Assembly: GCF_000455265.1 (NCBI RefSeq)
Contig: NZ_HG005139.1
Location: 2,635,480 to 2,699,479 of the forward strand
DNA from: Paenibacillus antibioticophila
GTDB taxonomy: Bacteria > Bacillota > Bacilli > Paenibacillales > Paenibacillaceae
Direction of reading: 5' to 3'
Length of the DNA: 64,000 nucleotides
The first letter of the stretch is position 1. Each line of letters opens with the position of its first letter. Below the pieces are notes generated by a model that saw nothing but the letters and a program-made list of their open reading frames with translations, was not told the DNA's origin and did no database searches. Position numbers and translations under genes: made by a program. Shown here in pieces: positions 36,377 to 44,624 of this stretch.

Positions 36377-36909
36377 TAAATTCTCCTTATATCATCGTTA
36401 ATCGTTGAGCATTCATAAAAAACAGGTTATACATATTCTACTGATTGAGCATCCCCCTCAGGAGCATGTATAGATAATCCTTATGGTTGAAATCATTTCA
36501 TCTGCCATAATCGAAACCTCCATATCTCTTTTTCTACTGATTGAAAAATACTAGGGGATTTTCTATCTGAAGTCTGTCTGTGTTGTATCTCATTACTTAA
36601 CTTGTTACGGTTATATTACTGCCTCTTTATTTGCAAATTGTGAAAGAATTGTTTGAGAATCATTAATTTGAACGATTTACAAATATACTAATCCGGCCCC
36701 ATATACGATACGCCTTCAGCGGAATGTCGAAACATACAACACCAGATTATTATTTTCTGATTCATTTGCCTGATAATTGGCACATTGTCTTGTACTGCAT
36801 TCATCCTGGTACACTATATTGCATTGTAGAATAGTAAGTGTTATATTATAGCAAGAGGAGGTATTCAATATTAAATAATAGTGATCATTACCGCATAGGA
36901 GGGTTTTGA
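36377..36909. other. AT-rich intergenic region between plsC-like and padR genes
   Basis: No long gene is present. On the minus strand a 16-codon frame (36458-36508, MADEMISTIRIIYTCS) starts eight bases after GGAGG, and the 13-mer TTCTACTGATTGA occurs twice (36437 and 36531). The right end must hold the padR promoter and ends with AGGAGGG before the padR start. None of this is enough to call a gene. Confidence 0.4.
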
Positions 36910-37227
36910 ATGAATATACAGTTCAAGAAAGGGGTTCTTGATCTGTGCGTGCTGGCCCTGACCGCACGGGAGGACCGTTATGGCTACGAGCTTGCCGTGG
37001 TGATTTCCTCCAAGTTTGAGGTGGCGGTGGGCAGCGTATATCCGCTACTGACCCGTCTGACGCTGGAGGGGTATTTTTCCAGCTATCTGCGGGAGTCCCG
37101 CGAAGGACCTCCCCGCAAATATTACAAGCTTACGCCGCTTGGGCGCGATCATCTGAACGAACTGATCGAGGAGTGGCGGTCGTTCACAGTTTCCGTAGAT
37201 CAATTGATAAAGGAAGGTATCGGCTGA
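36910..37227 (+). CDS. PadR-family transcriptional regulator
   Basis: The 105-residue winged-helix protein (MNIQFKKGVLDLCVLALTAR, DRYGYELAVVISSKFEVAVG, SVYPLLTRLTLEGYFSSYLR, PPRKYYKLTPLGRDHLNEL) is a short PadR repressor. AGGAGGG precedes it. Its stop codon overlaps the start of the next gene (TGATG). PadR-DUF1700-DUF4097 modules are common in Firmicutes and usually respond to envelope stress; the PadR protein is expected to control its own operon. Confidence 0.93.
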   Translation: MNIQFKKGVLDLCVLALTAREDRYGYELAVVISSKFEVAVGSVYPLLTRLTLEGYFSSYLRESREGPPRKYYKLTPLGRDHLNELIEEWRSFTVSVDQLIKEGIG

Positions 37228-37784
37228 TGACACAGGAACAATTTCTGAAAAAGCTCAAGGAACAGATGAAGTCGATTCCCGAGCCGTTGCGAAGCGAGTG
37301 GATATTCGATTATGAGGAGCACTTTCGACGGGCGATGGAAGACGGACTAGCTGAAGAGCAAATCGCCAATGAGCTTGGCGATCCGCGCCAGCTTGCCAAA
37401 GAAATGCTGCTGGTCTACCGGGTGAATCAGGCGGAGAGCAGCAACGGACGTATTGCGCCTGTGTCGAAGGCAGTTATTGCTACGGTAGGTTTGGGATTTT
37501 TTAATCTGGTTTTTGTTCTGGCGCCTTACCTCGTTCTTCTGGCTTTGCTGCTCGGTTGCTGGGCTGCAGCCTTCGCCAGCGTACTGGGCGCATTGACCGC
37601 TGTTTACGAAGGATTATTCGGTGGCGGCCTTACCCTTATCCAAAGTATTTTCGCAGCATTGGCGCTGTTGGGATTGGGAATGCTGCTGGCGGCGTTCTCC
37701 CGCTGGCTGACGAGGGCGGTTTCCAAAATGACTTTGCAGTATTTGAAATTTAATTCCAGAGTGATGAAGGTGAAGAAGCGATGA
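37227..37784 (+). CDS. DUF1700 (HAAS-domain) membrane protein
   Basis: The 185-residue protein has an N-terminal helical HAAS region (MTQEQFLKKLKEQMKSIPEP, WIFDYEEHFRRAMEDGLAEE, LGDPRQLAKEMLLVYRVNQA), followed by hydrophobic segments (LGFFNLVFVLAPYLVLLALL, AAAFASVLGALTAVYEGLFG, AALALLGLGMLLAAFSRW). It is translationally coupled on both sides (TGATG at its start, ATGA at its end). The family is of unknown biochemical role. Confidence 0.88.
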   Translation: MTQEQFLKKLKEQMKSIPEPLRSEWIFDYEEHFRRAMEDGLAEEQIANELGDPRQLAKEMLLVYRVNQAESSNGRIAPVSKAVIATVGLGFFNLVFVLAPYLVLLALLLGCWAAAFASVLGALTAVYEGLFGGGLTLIQSIFAALALLGLGMLLAAFSRWLTRAVSKMTLQYLKFNSRVMKVKKR

Positions 37785-38725
37785 AAAAGTGGGTCATTAC
37801 CGCGGTTATTCTGCTGACGATCGGATTGATTGGCGTTGGCGCGACGTTGTGGAACGGAAAAGGCTTCGATTATAGCAGTGTAGAGATCAACCAGGATCAA
37901 TCGATTGATGCCGGTGGCGTGAAGGATATTGTTCTTTCAATGGACGGCATGGATGTAACGATGGCGAAAAGTTCGACAAACGAAATCAAGATTTTTTTGA
38001 CCGGTAAGGCAAGCAAGAAATTGGCGGATGCAACAAAACTGAACATCGTTCGGGAAGGCGATGCGGTCAGGATTGGCGTGGATACTAAAGCCTCCACATT
38101 CGGCATCAGTGTATTCGAGTTACAGGCTCGAGTAGAGCTGCCGGCTCAGCAGTATGATTCCTTGGTCCTCAATACCAAATCCGGGAATTTGAATATGGCG
38201 GAATTTGCCGCTCAATCCGTGAGAATTAAATCGTATTCGGGCAAAATCAAGCTTGACGGCGTGACCGCGAGCACAGTTTCGCTCGAACTGGGCAGCGGCG
38301 ATGCGGAAATCAACCATGTTTCGGCGGATACCGTAGAGCTGAACGGAAAATATGCGAATGTAACGCTCGAAAAGCTGACCGCACAGAAACTGAAGGTGAA
38401 GACGGGCAGCGGCGGCATCAGCATGAGAGATGTGGAAGCCGAGCTTGAACTGGAGGCTGATTCGGCCAAAATTGAGGCAACGATGGCGGATATCGCACAC
38501 CCTATGAAAATTACAACCGGCAGCGGTGATGTTACTCTCTATACGGCTGAACAGCCTTCTTCTGCAACAATCAAATTCAGTCACGGTTCGGGAAAACTTC
38601 ATAACGAATGGGATAAGCAAGATCAGCCTACTGCCGATAAGCAGGAAACCATCCTATTGGGCGATGGGGGCGTATCGGTGGACATTAAAACAGGTTCAGG
38701 AAATTTAACGCTCGCAAAGCGATAA
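37781..38725 (+). CDS. DUF4097-family (LiaG/YvlB-like) adhesin-type protein
   Basis: The 314-residue protein has one N-terminal membrane anchor (WVITAVILLTIGLIGVGATL) and then a beta-helix-like repeat domain typical of DUF4097, with recurring SGN/GSGD/GSGG turns (TKSGNLNMAEFAAQSV, LGSGDAEINHVS, TGSGGISMRDV, TGSGDVTLYT, TGSGNLTLAKR at the C-terminus). It is exported and membrane-tethered. It ends the PadR operon. Members are induced by cell-envelope stress, but none has a proven activity. Confidence 0.88.
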   Translation: MKKWVITAVILLTIGLIGVGATLWNGKGFDYSSVEINQDQSIDAGGVKDIVLSMDGMDVTMAKSSTNEIKIFLTGKASKKLADATKLNIVREGDAVRIGVDTKASTFGISVFELQARVELPAQQYDSLVLNTKSGNLNMAEFAAQSVRIKSYSGKIKLDGVTASTVSLELGSGDAEINHVSADTVELNGKYANVTLEKLTAQKLKVKTGSGGISMRDVEAELELEADSAKIEATMADIAHPMKITTGSGDVTLYTAEQPSSATIKFSHGSGKLHNEWDKQDQPTADKQETILLGDGGVSVDIKTGSGNLTLAKR

Positions 38726-38826
38726 GCGGCCGTATGCACGTTGGAGGTGAGGCGCATGTACGAGCCGTATCGCCTATTTATGAATCTCCGTTCTACCTAT
38801 AGGAAAAGGTTGAGTTATGATATGTG

Positions 38827-38865
38827 GAAGGCCACCTTCTTTAATTACTTATGAAGGTGGCCTTC
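38827..38865. terminator. Stem-loop between DUF4097 and GH16 genes
   Basis: GAAGGCCACCTTC (38827-38839) and GAAGGTGGCCTTC (38853-38865) form a perfect 13-bp stem with a 13-base loop between convergent genes. Neither side has a T run, so termination is inferred from place only. Confidence 0.5.
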
Positions 38866-38985
38866 ATGCCGATTTATTGCTGATTCCCATGTTTGTAAGT
38901 TTACTTAGTTGTGCTGTCCCAATACTCGCCGGACAAGCGTCCGGTTAAATCATAGATGTAGGTATAGGGCTCGCCTAGATGCTGC

Positions 38986-40224
38986 TTATTGTATACGAGT
39001 CAGAAACCATCTCTGGGCATCCGTTCCGTTATCATTCCACTGCTGCACAACCGCTCCGTCGGCCGTGGAGGAATTGGACACATCCATCACCAGGCCGCTC
39101 GCTTTGTTGACGAGCTTATAATAGCCTCCGCCAACATCGACCAGCTTCCACCTTTGAGCGTTGTTCCCGTTATCGTCCCATTGCTGAAGCCGGAGACCTA
39201 CGGTGCTCGCTCCGCTTGGCACATCCAGGCACTTCCCGCTATGAATAGCCGTCAGCTTGTAGTGCCCATCCCCTGTATCCGTTAGTCTGAACTGCTGGTT
39301 CGCTGCGGTATAATTGGTCCACTGCTGCATCTTGGCGCCGCTGGCCGTGGACACATCCACAACATCCAGCACTTTACCGCTAACCTTGGAGGTCAGAGTA
39401 TACACTCCGTTATTGACAATACTGGAGGAAGTGGACTGTTGATAGACGCGAACATAATCAACAAGCATTTGGGAAGGAAACGGAGTCGAGCTGTTCGGAG
39501 ACCCCGGCCAATTTCCGCCTACAGCCATATTAAGCAGAATGAAAAACGGCTTCTGGAATTCCTCGGTATTGCCGGTTCCGTTCTGAATGAGAATTTCATT
39601 GAACTGCACGCCATCTACGAACCAACGGATATAGTTGGCATCCCATTCGATGCTGTACACATGATATTGGCTGAAATCGACTGCTCCTGAAGCTCTTCCA
39701 TAGGAGGCATAGCCATTCGCATCCCAGTGCACGGTGCCATGGACATTGCCTTCATGATTGATGCGCTCCATGATATCGATCTCACCGCTCTTCGGCCAGC
39801 CTACCGAGGTAATATTGTCGCCGAGCATCCAGAACGCCGGCCACAAGCCTTGTCCGGAAGGCAGCTTGATACGAGCTTCAATTTTACCGTACTTAAAGCT
39901 CTTCAAGCCTTGAGTCTTAATGCGGGCGGACGTATATTGCATGCCGCCGTAGCTTTCTTTGCGGGCCGTGATGACGAGATTACCGCCGGTAACTTGCAGA
40001 TTCTGCGAACGATTGGTGTAGTATTGCAGCTCATTGTTGCCCCAGCCACCGCTTCCGGTACCGGTTTCGGCAACCCAGTTGGAGGTGTTCAGAGAAGTCC
40101 CGTTGAACTCATCACTCCAGACCAGGTTCCAGGTTGCAGCGTCTGCCTTCATTGGGGGCATCATCGACATTATCAACGTAAAGATCACAAATAGCGCAAT
40201 TACTTTTCCTCTTCTAAGCATCAT
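38986..40224 (-). CDS. Secreted GH16 endo-beta-glucanase with ricin-type lectin domain
   Basis: The 412-residue protein has a signal peptide (VIALFVIFTLIMSMMPPMKADAA), a GH16 laminarinase/lichenase domain (WNLVWSDEFNGTSLNTSNW, catalytic EIDIMER, GLWPAFWMLGDNITSVGWP), and from about residue 285 a ricin B-type CBM13 domain of three QxW-type repeats (GAKMQQWTN, GLRLQQWDDNGNNAQRW, GAVVQQWNDNGTDAQRW). It hydrolyses beta-1,3- or mixed-linked glucans outside the cell. ATG codons at 40224 and 40221 both follow GGAGGGG. Confidence 0.94.
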   Translation of the reverse strand: MMLRRGKVIALFVIFTLIMSMMPPMKADAATWNLVWSDEFNGTSLNTSNWVAETGTGSGGWGNNELQYYTNRSQNLQVTGGNLVITARKESYGGMQYTSARIKTQGLKSFKYGKIEARIKLPSGQGLWPAFWMLGDNITSVGWPKSGEIDIMERINHEGNVHGTVHWDANGYASYGRASGAVDFSQYHVYSIEWDANYIRWFVDGVQFNEILIQNGTGNTEEFQKPFFILLNMAVGGNWPGSPNSSTPFPSQMLVDYVRVYQQSTSSSIVNNGVYTLTSKVSGKVLDVVDVSTASGAKMQQWTNYTAANQQFRLTDTGDGHYKLTAIHSGKCLDVPSGASTVGLRLQQWDDNGNNAQRWKLVDVGGGYYKLVNKASGLVMDVSNSSTADGAVVQQWNDNGTDAQRWFLTRIQ

Positions 40225-40361
40225 TTTCCCCTCCATTTTTTAAAATGAGAGCTTCATAGAATGATACATCAAAGCAGAAATCTACCTGGGTAACCTCTCT
40301 ATCACCTCACATACTTCATCTATCTCAAAGCACGTCGCGCGCCGTACTCTGAAACCTTTAT

Positions 40362-40375
40362 TGGAAGCGCTATCA
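40362..40375. promoter_or_regulatory. cre site upstream of GH16 gene
   Basis: TGGAAGCGCTATCA matches the general cre pattern TGNAANCGNTNNCA at every fixed position and lies about 140 bases upstream of the glucanase start, so carbon catabolite control by CcpA is likely. Confidence 0.6.
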
Positions 40376-40503
40376 TTAGATTTAAGTCCATTATATACCA
40401 GTTTCTATATTTTGAATATCTAAATTTTCATATTTTTGTAAAAAAAAGAGCGTTTCTTCATTCATCTGTGATGATTGCAGAACACCCTTATCTATTCCGA
40501 ATT

Positions 40504-41247
40504 CTAGGCGCGTAATACGTCTGCCTCCGGGTTGTCCAACAGCTTCACCTGGTCGCCTAATTGAACCCTTCCTGGCTTTACGACAGAAGCATATACCCCA
40601 AACCGAAGAGAGAAATCCTGATGCACCTTTTTCAGCAAAGAAGGATCTCGGTCCAGGTTATCCGGGTCCATCGTAATCATGACACAACGCTCGCAGTAAC
40701 TGTCTATCTGTAATTCCGCCTCGCCAATGCCAAGACGCTGACCGATCCAGTCTCCTTCAAAGATCGAATCCTCCGTGACCGCTATAACAAAATTCCCCCG
40801 GAACCGCCGATGATCCACGGGCTGTCCCCACGCCTCTTCCAGCCTTCTCAGGCTTGCATCTGTAACAAGAAGCACACTTGCCTCATCCACGGACAGCAAA
40901 TGCGGAAATTGCGGGTGAGGGTCCCGCAGCCTGGACATGGTTACCGGCTTCTTGGACAGCTTTTGAATTTCGTTCAGCAGCTGCTCGTCCCAGCCAAGGA
41001 CTGTCCCGTCAGGGGTGGTGACTTCGATATCACCATCAATGAGTTTGGCATGATAGGATAACAGGCCAGGAATATTTCTTGCCGTTACGAAGCGCGACCA
41101 GCCCTCTTTAGTCTCATCATAAAATGCGCAATACCGGTCGCCCACCAGGCCATAAGACTCTATATCGCATACTTCCAGCGTTTCTCCTGCCAACGACTTT
41201 ACCGGATAACGGTTGATGTCCCGAATCTCGCCGATGATTGATTGCAT
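40504..41247 (-). CDS. MOSC-domain protein
   Basis: The 247-residue protein has an N-terminal MOSC beta-barrel (GEIRDINRYPVKSLAGETLE, GLVGDRYCAFYDETKEGWSR) and a C-terminal MOSC core (FRGNFVIAVTEDSIFEGDWI, SYCERCVMITMDPDN with the conserved Cys). MOSC proteins act on molybdenum cofactor or bind sulphur. Start 41247 follows GGGGAGAG; the 31 codons upstream lack family similarity. It lies 43 bases after ung and may be co-transcribed with it. Confidence 0.88.
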   Translation of the reverse strand: MQSIIGEIRDINRYPVKSLAGETLEVCDIESYGLVGDRYCAFYDETKEGWSRFVTARNIPGLLSYHAKLIDGDIEVTTPDGTVLGWDEQLLNEIQKLSKKPVTMSRLRDPHPQFPHLLSVDEASVLLVTDASLRRLEEAWGQPVDHRRFRGNFVIAVTEDSIFEGDWIGQRLGIGEAELQIDSYCERCVMITMDPDNLDRDPSLLKKVHQDFSLRFGVYASVVKPGRVQLGDQVKLLDNPEADVLRA

Positions 41248-41290
41248 AGCTCTACTCTCCCCGTTGCATCGTGTCTTATCCTTCATCTGC

Positions 41291-41959
41291 TTACAAGTTC
41301 GGCAGCGCCCAATTAATCTTCGGCATGCCATGCTGTTCAAGAAAGGTATTTGTTCGTGAAAACGGCCGGCTGCCTAAAAAGCCTCTATGCGCCGAAAACG
41401 GGCTGGGATGCGGAGATTGAATCACCATATGACGATTCCGGTCAATAAAGGCTCCCTTTTGCTGGGCATAGCTTCCCCAAAGGATAAACACCAGCGGCGT
41501 CTCGCGTTCATTCAATTTCATCATTACCGCATCGGTGAATTGCTCCCAGCCCAGCCCCTTATGGGAATTAGGCTGGCCTTGCCGTACAGTCAATACCGCA
41601 TTCAGCAGCAGCACCCCCTGCTCCGCCCAGGGCAGCAGATAGCCGTGGTTCGGCGGCTGCAGACCGAGATCCTGCTCCAACTCCTTATATATATTTTGCA
41701 GGGAAGGAGGAATGCGCACTCCCGGCTTCACTGAGAAGCTCAGGCCATGCGCCTGCCCCGGACCGTGATAAGGGTCCTGGCCAAGTATGACGACTCGTGT
41801 GCTCTCATAGGGCGTTAGCTTCAACGCGGAAAACAACAGCTCTTTGGGTGGAAACACGGTATGTAGTTTGTATTCACGGGCCAGCGCATAGCGAAGCTCC
41901 TGAAAGTATGATTTCTCGATTTCATCCTGTAAAACAATATCCCAATCGTTACCAAACAT
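41291..41959 (-). CDS. ung: Uracil-DNA glycosylase
   Basis: The 222-residue family-1 UDG removes uracil from DNA. It has the catalytic water-activating motif GQDPYHGPGQAHGLSF (Asp and Tyr), the uracil-binding LLLNAVLTVR with its Asn, and the leucine/minor-groove loop HPSPFSAHRGFLGS. Length and motif spacing are normal. Confidence 0.97.
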   Translation of the reverse strand: MFGNDWDIVLQDEIEKSYFQELRYALAREYKLHTVFPPKELLFSALKLTPYESTRVVILGQDPYHGPGQAHGLSFSVKPGVRIPPSLQNIYKELEQDLGLQPPNHGYLLPWAEQGVLLLNAVLTVRQGQPNSHKGLGWEQFTDAVMMKLNERETPLVFILWGSYAQQKGAFIDRNRHMVIQSPHPSPFSAHRGFLGSRPFSRTNTFLEQHGMPKINWALPNL

Positions 41960-42058
41960 CTTTGGCGGCTCCTCTCTTGTAGAACACTCTGCCTATTATT
42001 CTATCTGAGAGAGCCAGGTCAAGCAATGAATGAACGAAGCAAGAAGACAAAATTCATC

Positions 42059-43147
42059 TTATTTTCGAAGCAGCTTTCTCTTAATGATTCCGGTCAGGCA
42101 GAGCAGAAACGGTACAACAATCAAATGGAGCAGGGCATAACTGAACCAGACCTTTTGAATGATTTCTCCAACGTACACGGAATTAATATAGGTTTCCCAT
42201 GCGACCAGAATGATGAGCACAGAAAACGTGTTAATTAACGCCCCTTCTTCCTTCAAGCCAAACACAATTCTCATTCCCTTCAGCATGGAGAAGAATAGCA
42301 ATGAGATTTTAATGAAAAAAGTCAAAATCCATATCATCACCAGAATCCCTTCCACACGCTGCAGAAAATTCCCCACATTAATCGTCTTGGCCAATGCGTA
42401 GGCCGGAAATGAATTGTTCTCTGTCTGTTCAATCCCAAGGACTAGCACACTAAGTAAAACAAGGAGTGTAAGAAATAGTTCTCCTAACAATGCCCCTCCA
42501 AGAAAAGCCCGTTCCCCCTTTTTTTTCTCTTGGACTAATGGAATGAACACCATCATAATAATCAATTCCTGAAATACCGCCGCATGGGAGCCTGCCTTAA
42601 TAATAGGAGCAATCCCGTCATCGAAGATGGGGAGAATGAAGTCCAGGTGAATCTGCGGAATCAGCGTTAAAACCAGCACAAGAAACAGCACGATGATAAA
42701 TGGAAACACTAACTCTCCAACTCTTGCTAATACAACGATACCCAGTCTTGCACATACAACTGCCGCAATGAGAAACAAGATTTGGGTTGCTTCAATCGGA
42801 GTTTCAGGCATCATCTCACTCGTCAGGAAAAATCCAAGATTGCCTAGCAGCGTCCCGGTCAGAATCAATATGTAAAAGAGATACAGCAGAGACAAGACTT
42901 TGCCGCACCATTTTCCAAGGATATTTTCGAAGATCTCGAATAAATTGCTGCCGGGGTACAAGCGGGCAAGCACGATATAGATACAGACCATGAACAGGTT
43001 GATTGCCGTAGATAATAGGTCAGCAATCCAAGCATCCTCCCGGGCAATTCCGGCAAGCCCGGACGGGGTGACCAAGATCGAAGTGCCCATGGTCAATCCA
43101 AAGGTTAAAATAAAAAATTGGACGGTCGTAATGGATGGTGTTTTCAT
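42059..43147 (-). CDS. Germinant receptor B subunit (GerKB/GerAB-type permease)
   Basis: The 362-residue protein from ATG 43147 (GGGGGAATAACG upstream) starts MKTPSITTVQFFILTFGLTM and has about ten membrane segments, as in the endospore germination permeases of the amino acid-polyamine-organocation type. It recognises the germinant within the spore inner membrane together with the A and C subunits. It is the last gene of the operon, after a small D-type gene. Confidence 0.9.
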   Translation of the reverse strand: MKTPSITTVQFFILTFGLTMGTSILVTPSGLAGIAREDAWIADLLSTAINLFMVCIYIVLARLYPGSNLFEIFENILGKWCGKVLSLLYLFYILILTGTLLGNLGFFLTSEMMPETPIEATQILFLIAAVVCARLGIVVLARVGELVFPFIIVLFLVLVLTLIPQIHLDFILPIFDDGIAPIIKAGSHAAVFQELIIMMVFIPLVQEKKKGERAFLGGALLGELFLTLLVLLSVLVLGIEQTENNSFPAYALAKTINVGNFLQRVEGILVMIWILTFFIKISLLFFSMLKGMRIVFGLKEEGALINTFSVLIILVAWETYINSVYVGEIIQKVWFSYALLHLIVVPFLLCLTGIIKRKLLRK

Positions 43148-43164
43148 CGTTATTCCCCCATATA

Positions 43165-43386
43165 TTAGCCAAGCCAGCGGCTTAATGGCCAGGTTGCCGC
43201 TCGAATCCAGTCCAAGGGCCGAATCACGGGATATCCCCTCCATTCCGCTAACAGAACGCCAAATGTCATCATCCATAGCAAGGTAAAGACGATACGATCC
43301 CTTCGCAATGCCCGTTTCTTGAGTTGCAATCCCTCTTTAATGAGGGTGTATACCATAACCAGCAGCAATATAATATTCCAGTTCAT
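43165..43386 (-). CDS. Small two-membrane-segment D-type subunit of ger operon
   Basis: The 73-residue protein has two hydrophobic segments (NWNIILLLVMVYTLIKEGL and IVFTLLWMMTFGVLLAEW) with a basic linker. Small genes of this type occur inside many Bacillus and Paenibacillus germinant receptor operons, and their products modulate receptor activity. It starts within the stop of gerKC (four-base overlap), so it is coupled to that gene. Confidence 0.7.
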   Translation of the reverse strand: MNWNIILLLVMVYTLIKEGLQLKKRALRRDRIVFTLLWMMTFGVLLAEWRGYPVIRPLDWIRAATWPLSRWLG

Positions 43387-44609
43387 TGTTCGTTCATCTC
43401 CCGCTTTACAGGTTGAACAATAGAGCCAATCCTTCTAATAGCCACTTTTGATTTCACGGTGATTTTGCATTGTTTAAATTGCTCATCCCAATGGTCTCTC
43501 AGCTTCTTCCACAGCTTGGGATACTTCCGGTGAAGCGCCTCGCCGAAGCCGAATACGTCGGTCCCGTATTTCTCCTGAATAATTCGGAGATCCCGCGTGA
43601 CATAGCTGTCCACCTTTTGCTCAATTTTCCGGTTGATCCATTCAACCGTGTCAGATTTTTGCAGGTCCACTGTGCTTTGTACCGAATTCAGGTCTGTCTC
43701 CATCGTCATCTTAACGGTAAACTCGGGGACATTGTCTTCTCCCAGCTTCACTTTAATATCGCTCTCCGTTCTCCTCACCTCAAAACCAACGATCCCCCCC
43801 TCAGGTCCCTCAATATATCCGGAGGTGGTATTGACCTCATTCAGCGCATAGTTAGTGCTCTTGCTTAACGGCTCCCCCAACCAACCGACCAACCGGTCAC
43901 GATTGAATACCGCAAGACCCACGTGCTTTAGAAGCGTCATCGGCACCACTCTTTTTTTATTTTCATGCGATTCCCCTTCCTTCTTGTTCCCCACGACTTG
44001 TACACCGGGCAGCACCGGATTGGAGCCTCGTCTCTCCATCTGGGTAATAAATTGCTGCAGGGTCACCCTGCCGGTAACCGCCCATTTCTTCTCGGACAAG
44101 AGGATCGAGGAATAGAGCGAATTGGCCGGAATGTTCTCGAAGGAGGTGACCACGTCAAGAATTTCAGAGGCCTTGCCGCCTTTGCTCACAAGCATGAAAA
44201 AATCGGTGCGAAGCTGCTGGTTTCTTGAGAGAAAGTCCAGTGCGTCGCTTACCCCTGAGCGGGCCAGGCTCTCCCCGAAGATGAGCACCCTGATATGGGA
44301 AAGGTAAGGAACCCGGGGCGCGACGCTTAGCATGCGCTGCAGCGCTTCCGGAATCGTCTTGCCGGACGTTCTGTAAGTTATCACCGGCGCTCCGTCGGAT
44401 GACCCGCCTTCTGACTTCCCAACCTCGCTTGACTTCATGACCTGAATGGACACTTCATAATCGGAATCGTCATAATCGATGCCCATTGCCATGACGATCG
44501 CCAGCTCGTTTAGTTCCTTTTTACTCCAGCAGCCTGGAAGAATGGCCAGAAGTATAACCAGTAATAGAAGGAAGCTGATATGACTAACTTTTTGCTTTGT
44601 ACATAACAT
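43383..44609 (-). CDS. Germinant receptor C subunit lipoprotein (GerKC/GerAC)
   Basis: The 408-residue protein has a lipoprotein signal with lipobox LPGC followed by WSKKELNELAIVMAMGIDY, the standard GerAC start, then the three-domain GerAC body (TYRTSGKTIPEALQRMLSV, RVPYLSHIRVLIFGESLA, LRTDFFMLVSKGGKASEIL). It is anchored to the outer face of the spore inner membrane, where it supports the A and B subunits. Confidence 0.93.
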   Translation of the reverse strand: MLCTKQKVSHISFLLLLVILLAILPGCWSKKELNELAIVMAMGIDYDDSDYEVSIQVMKSSEVGKSEGGSSDGAPVITYRTSGKTIPEALQRMLSVAPRVPYLSHIRVLIFGESLARSGVSDALDFLSRNQQLRTDFFMLVSKGGKASEILDVVTSFENIPANSLYSSILLSEKKWAVTGRVTLQQFITQMERRGSNPVLPGVQVVGNKKEGESHENKKRVVPMTLLKHVGLAVFNRDRLVGWLGEPLSKSTNYALNEVNTTSGYIEGPEGGIVGFEVRRTESDIKVKLGEDNVPEFTVKMTMETDLNSVQSTVDLQKSDTVEWINRKIEQKVDSYVTRDLRIIQEKYGTDVFGFGEALHRKYPKLWKKLRDHWDEQFKQCKITVKSKVAIRRIGSIVQPVKREMNEQ

Positions 44610-44624
44610 AAGCCTTCCCCGCTT

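Noticed and set aside
36377-36909. Possible ACP or other lipid gene beside the FabF/PlsC pair
   Set aside because: No frame with an ACP motif (DSL) or adequate length is found in the gap.
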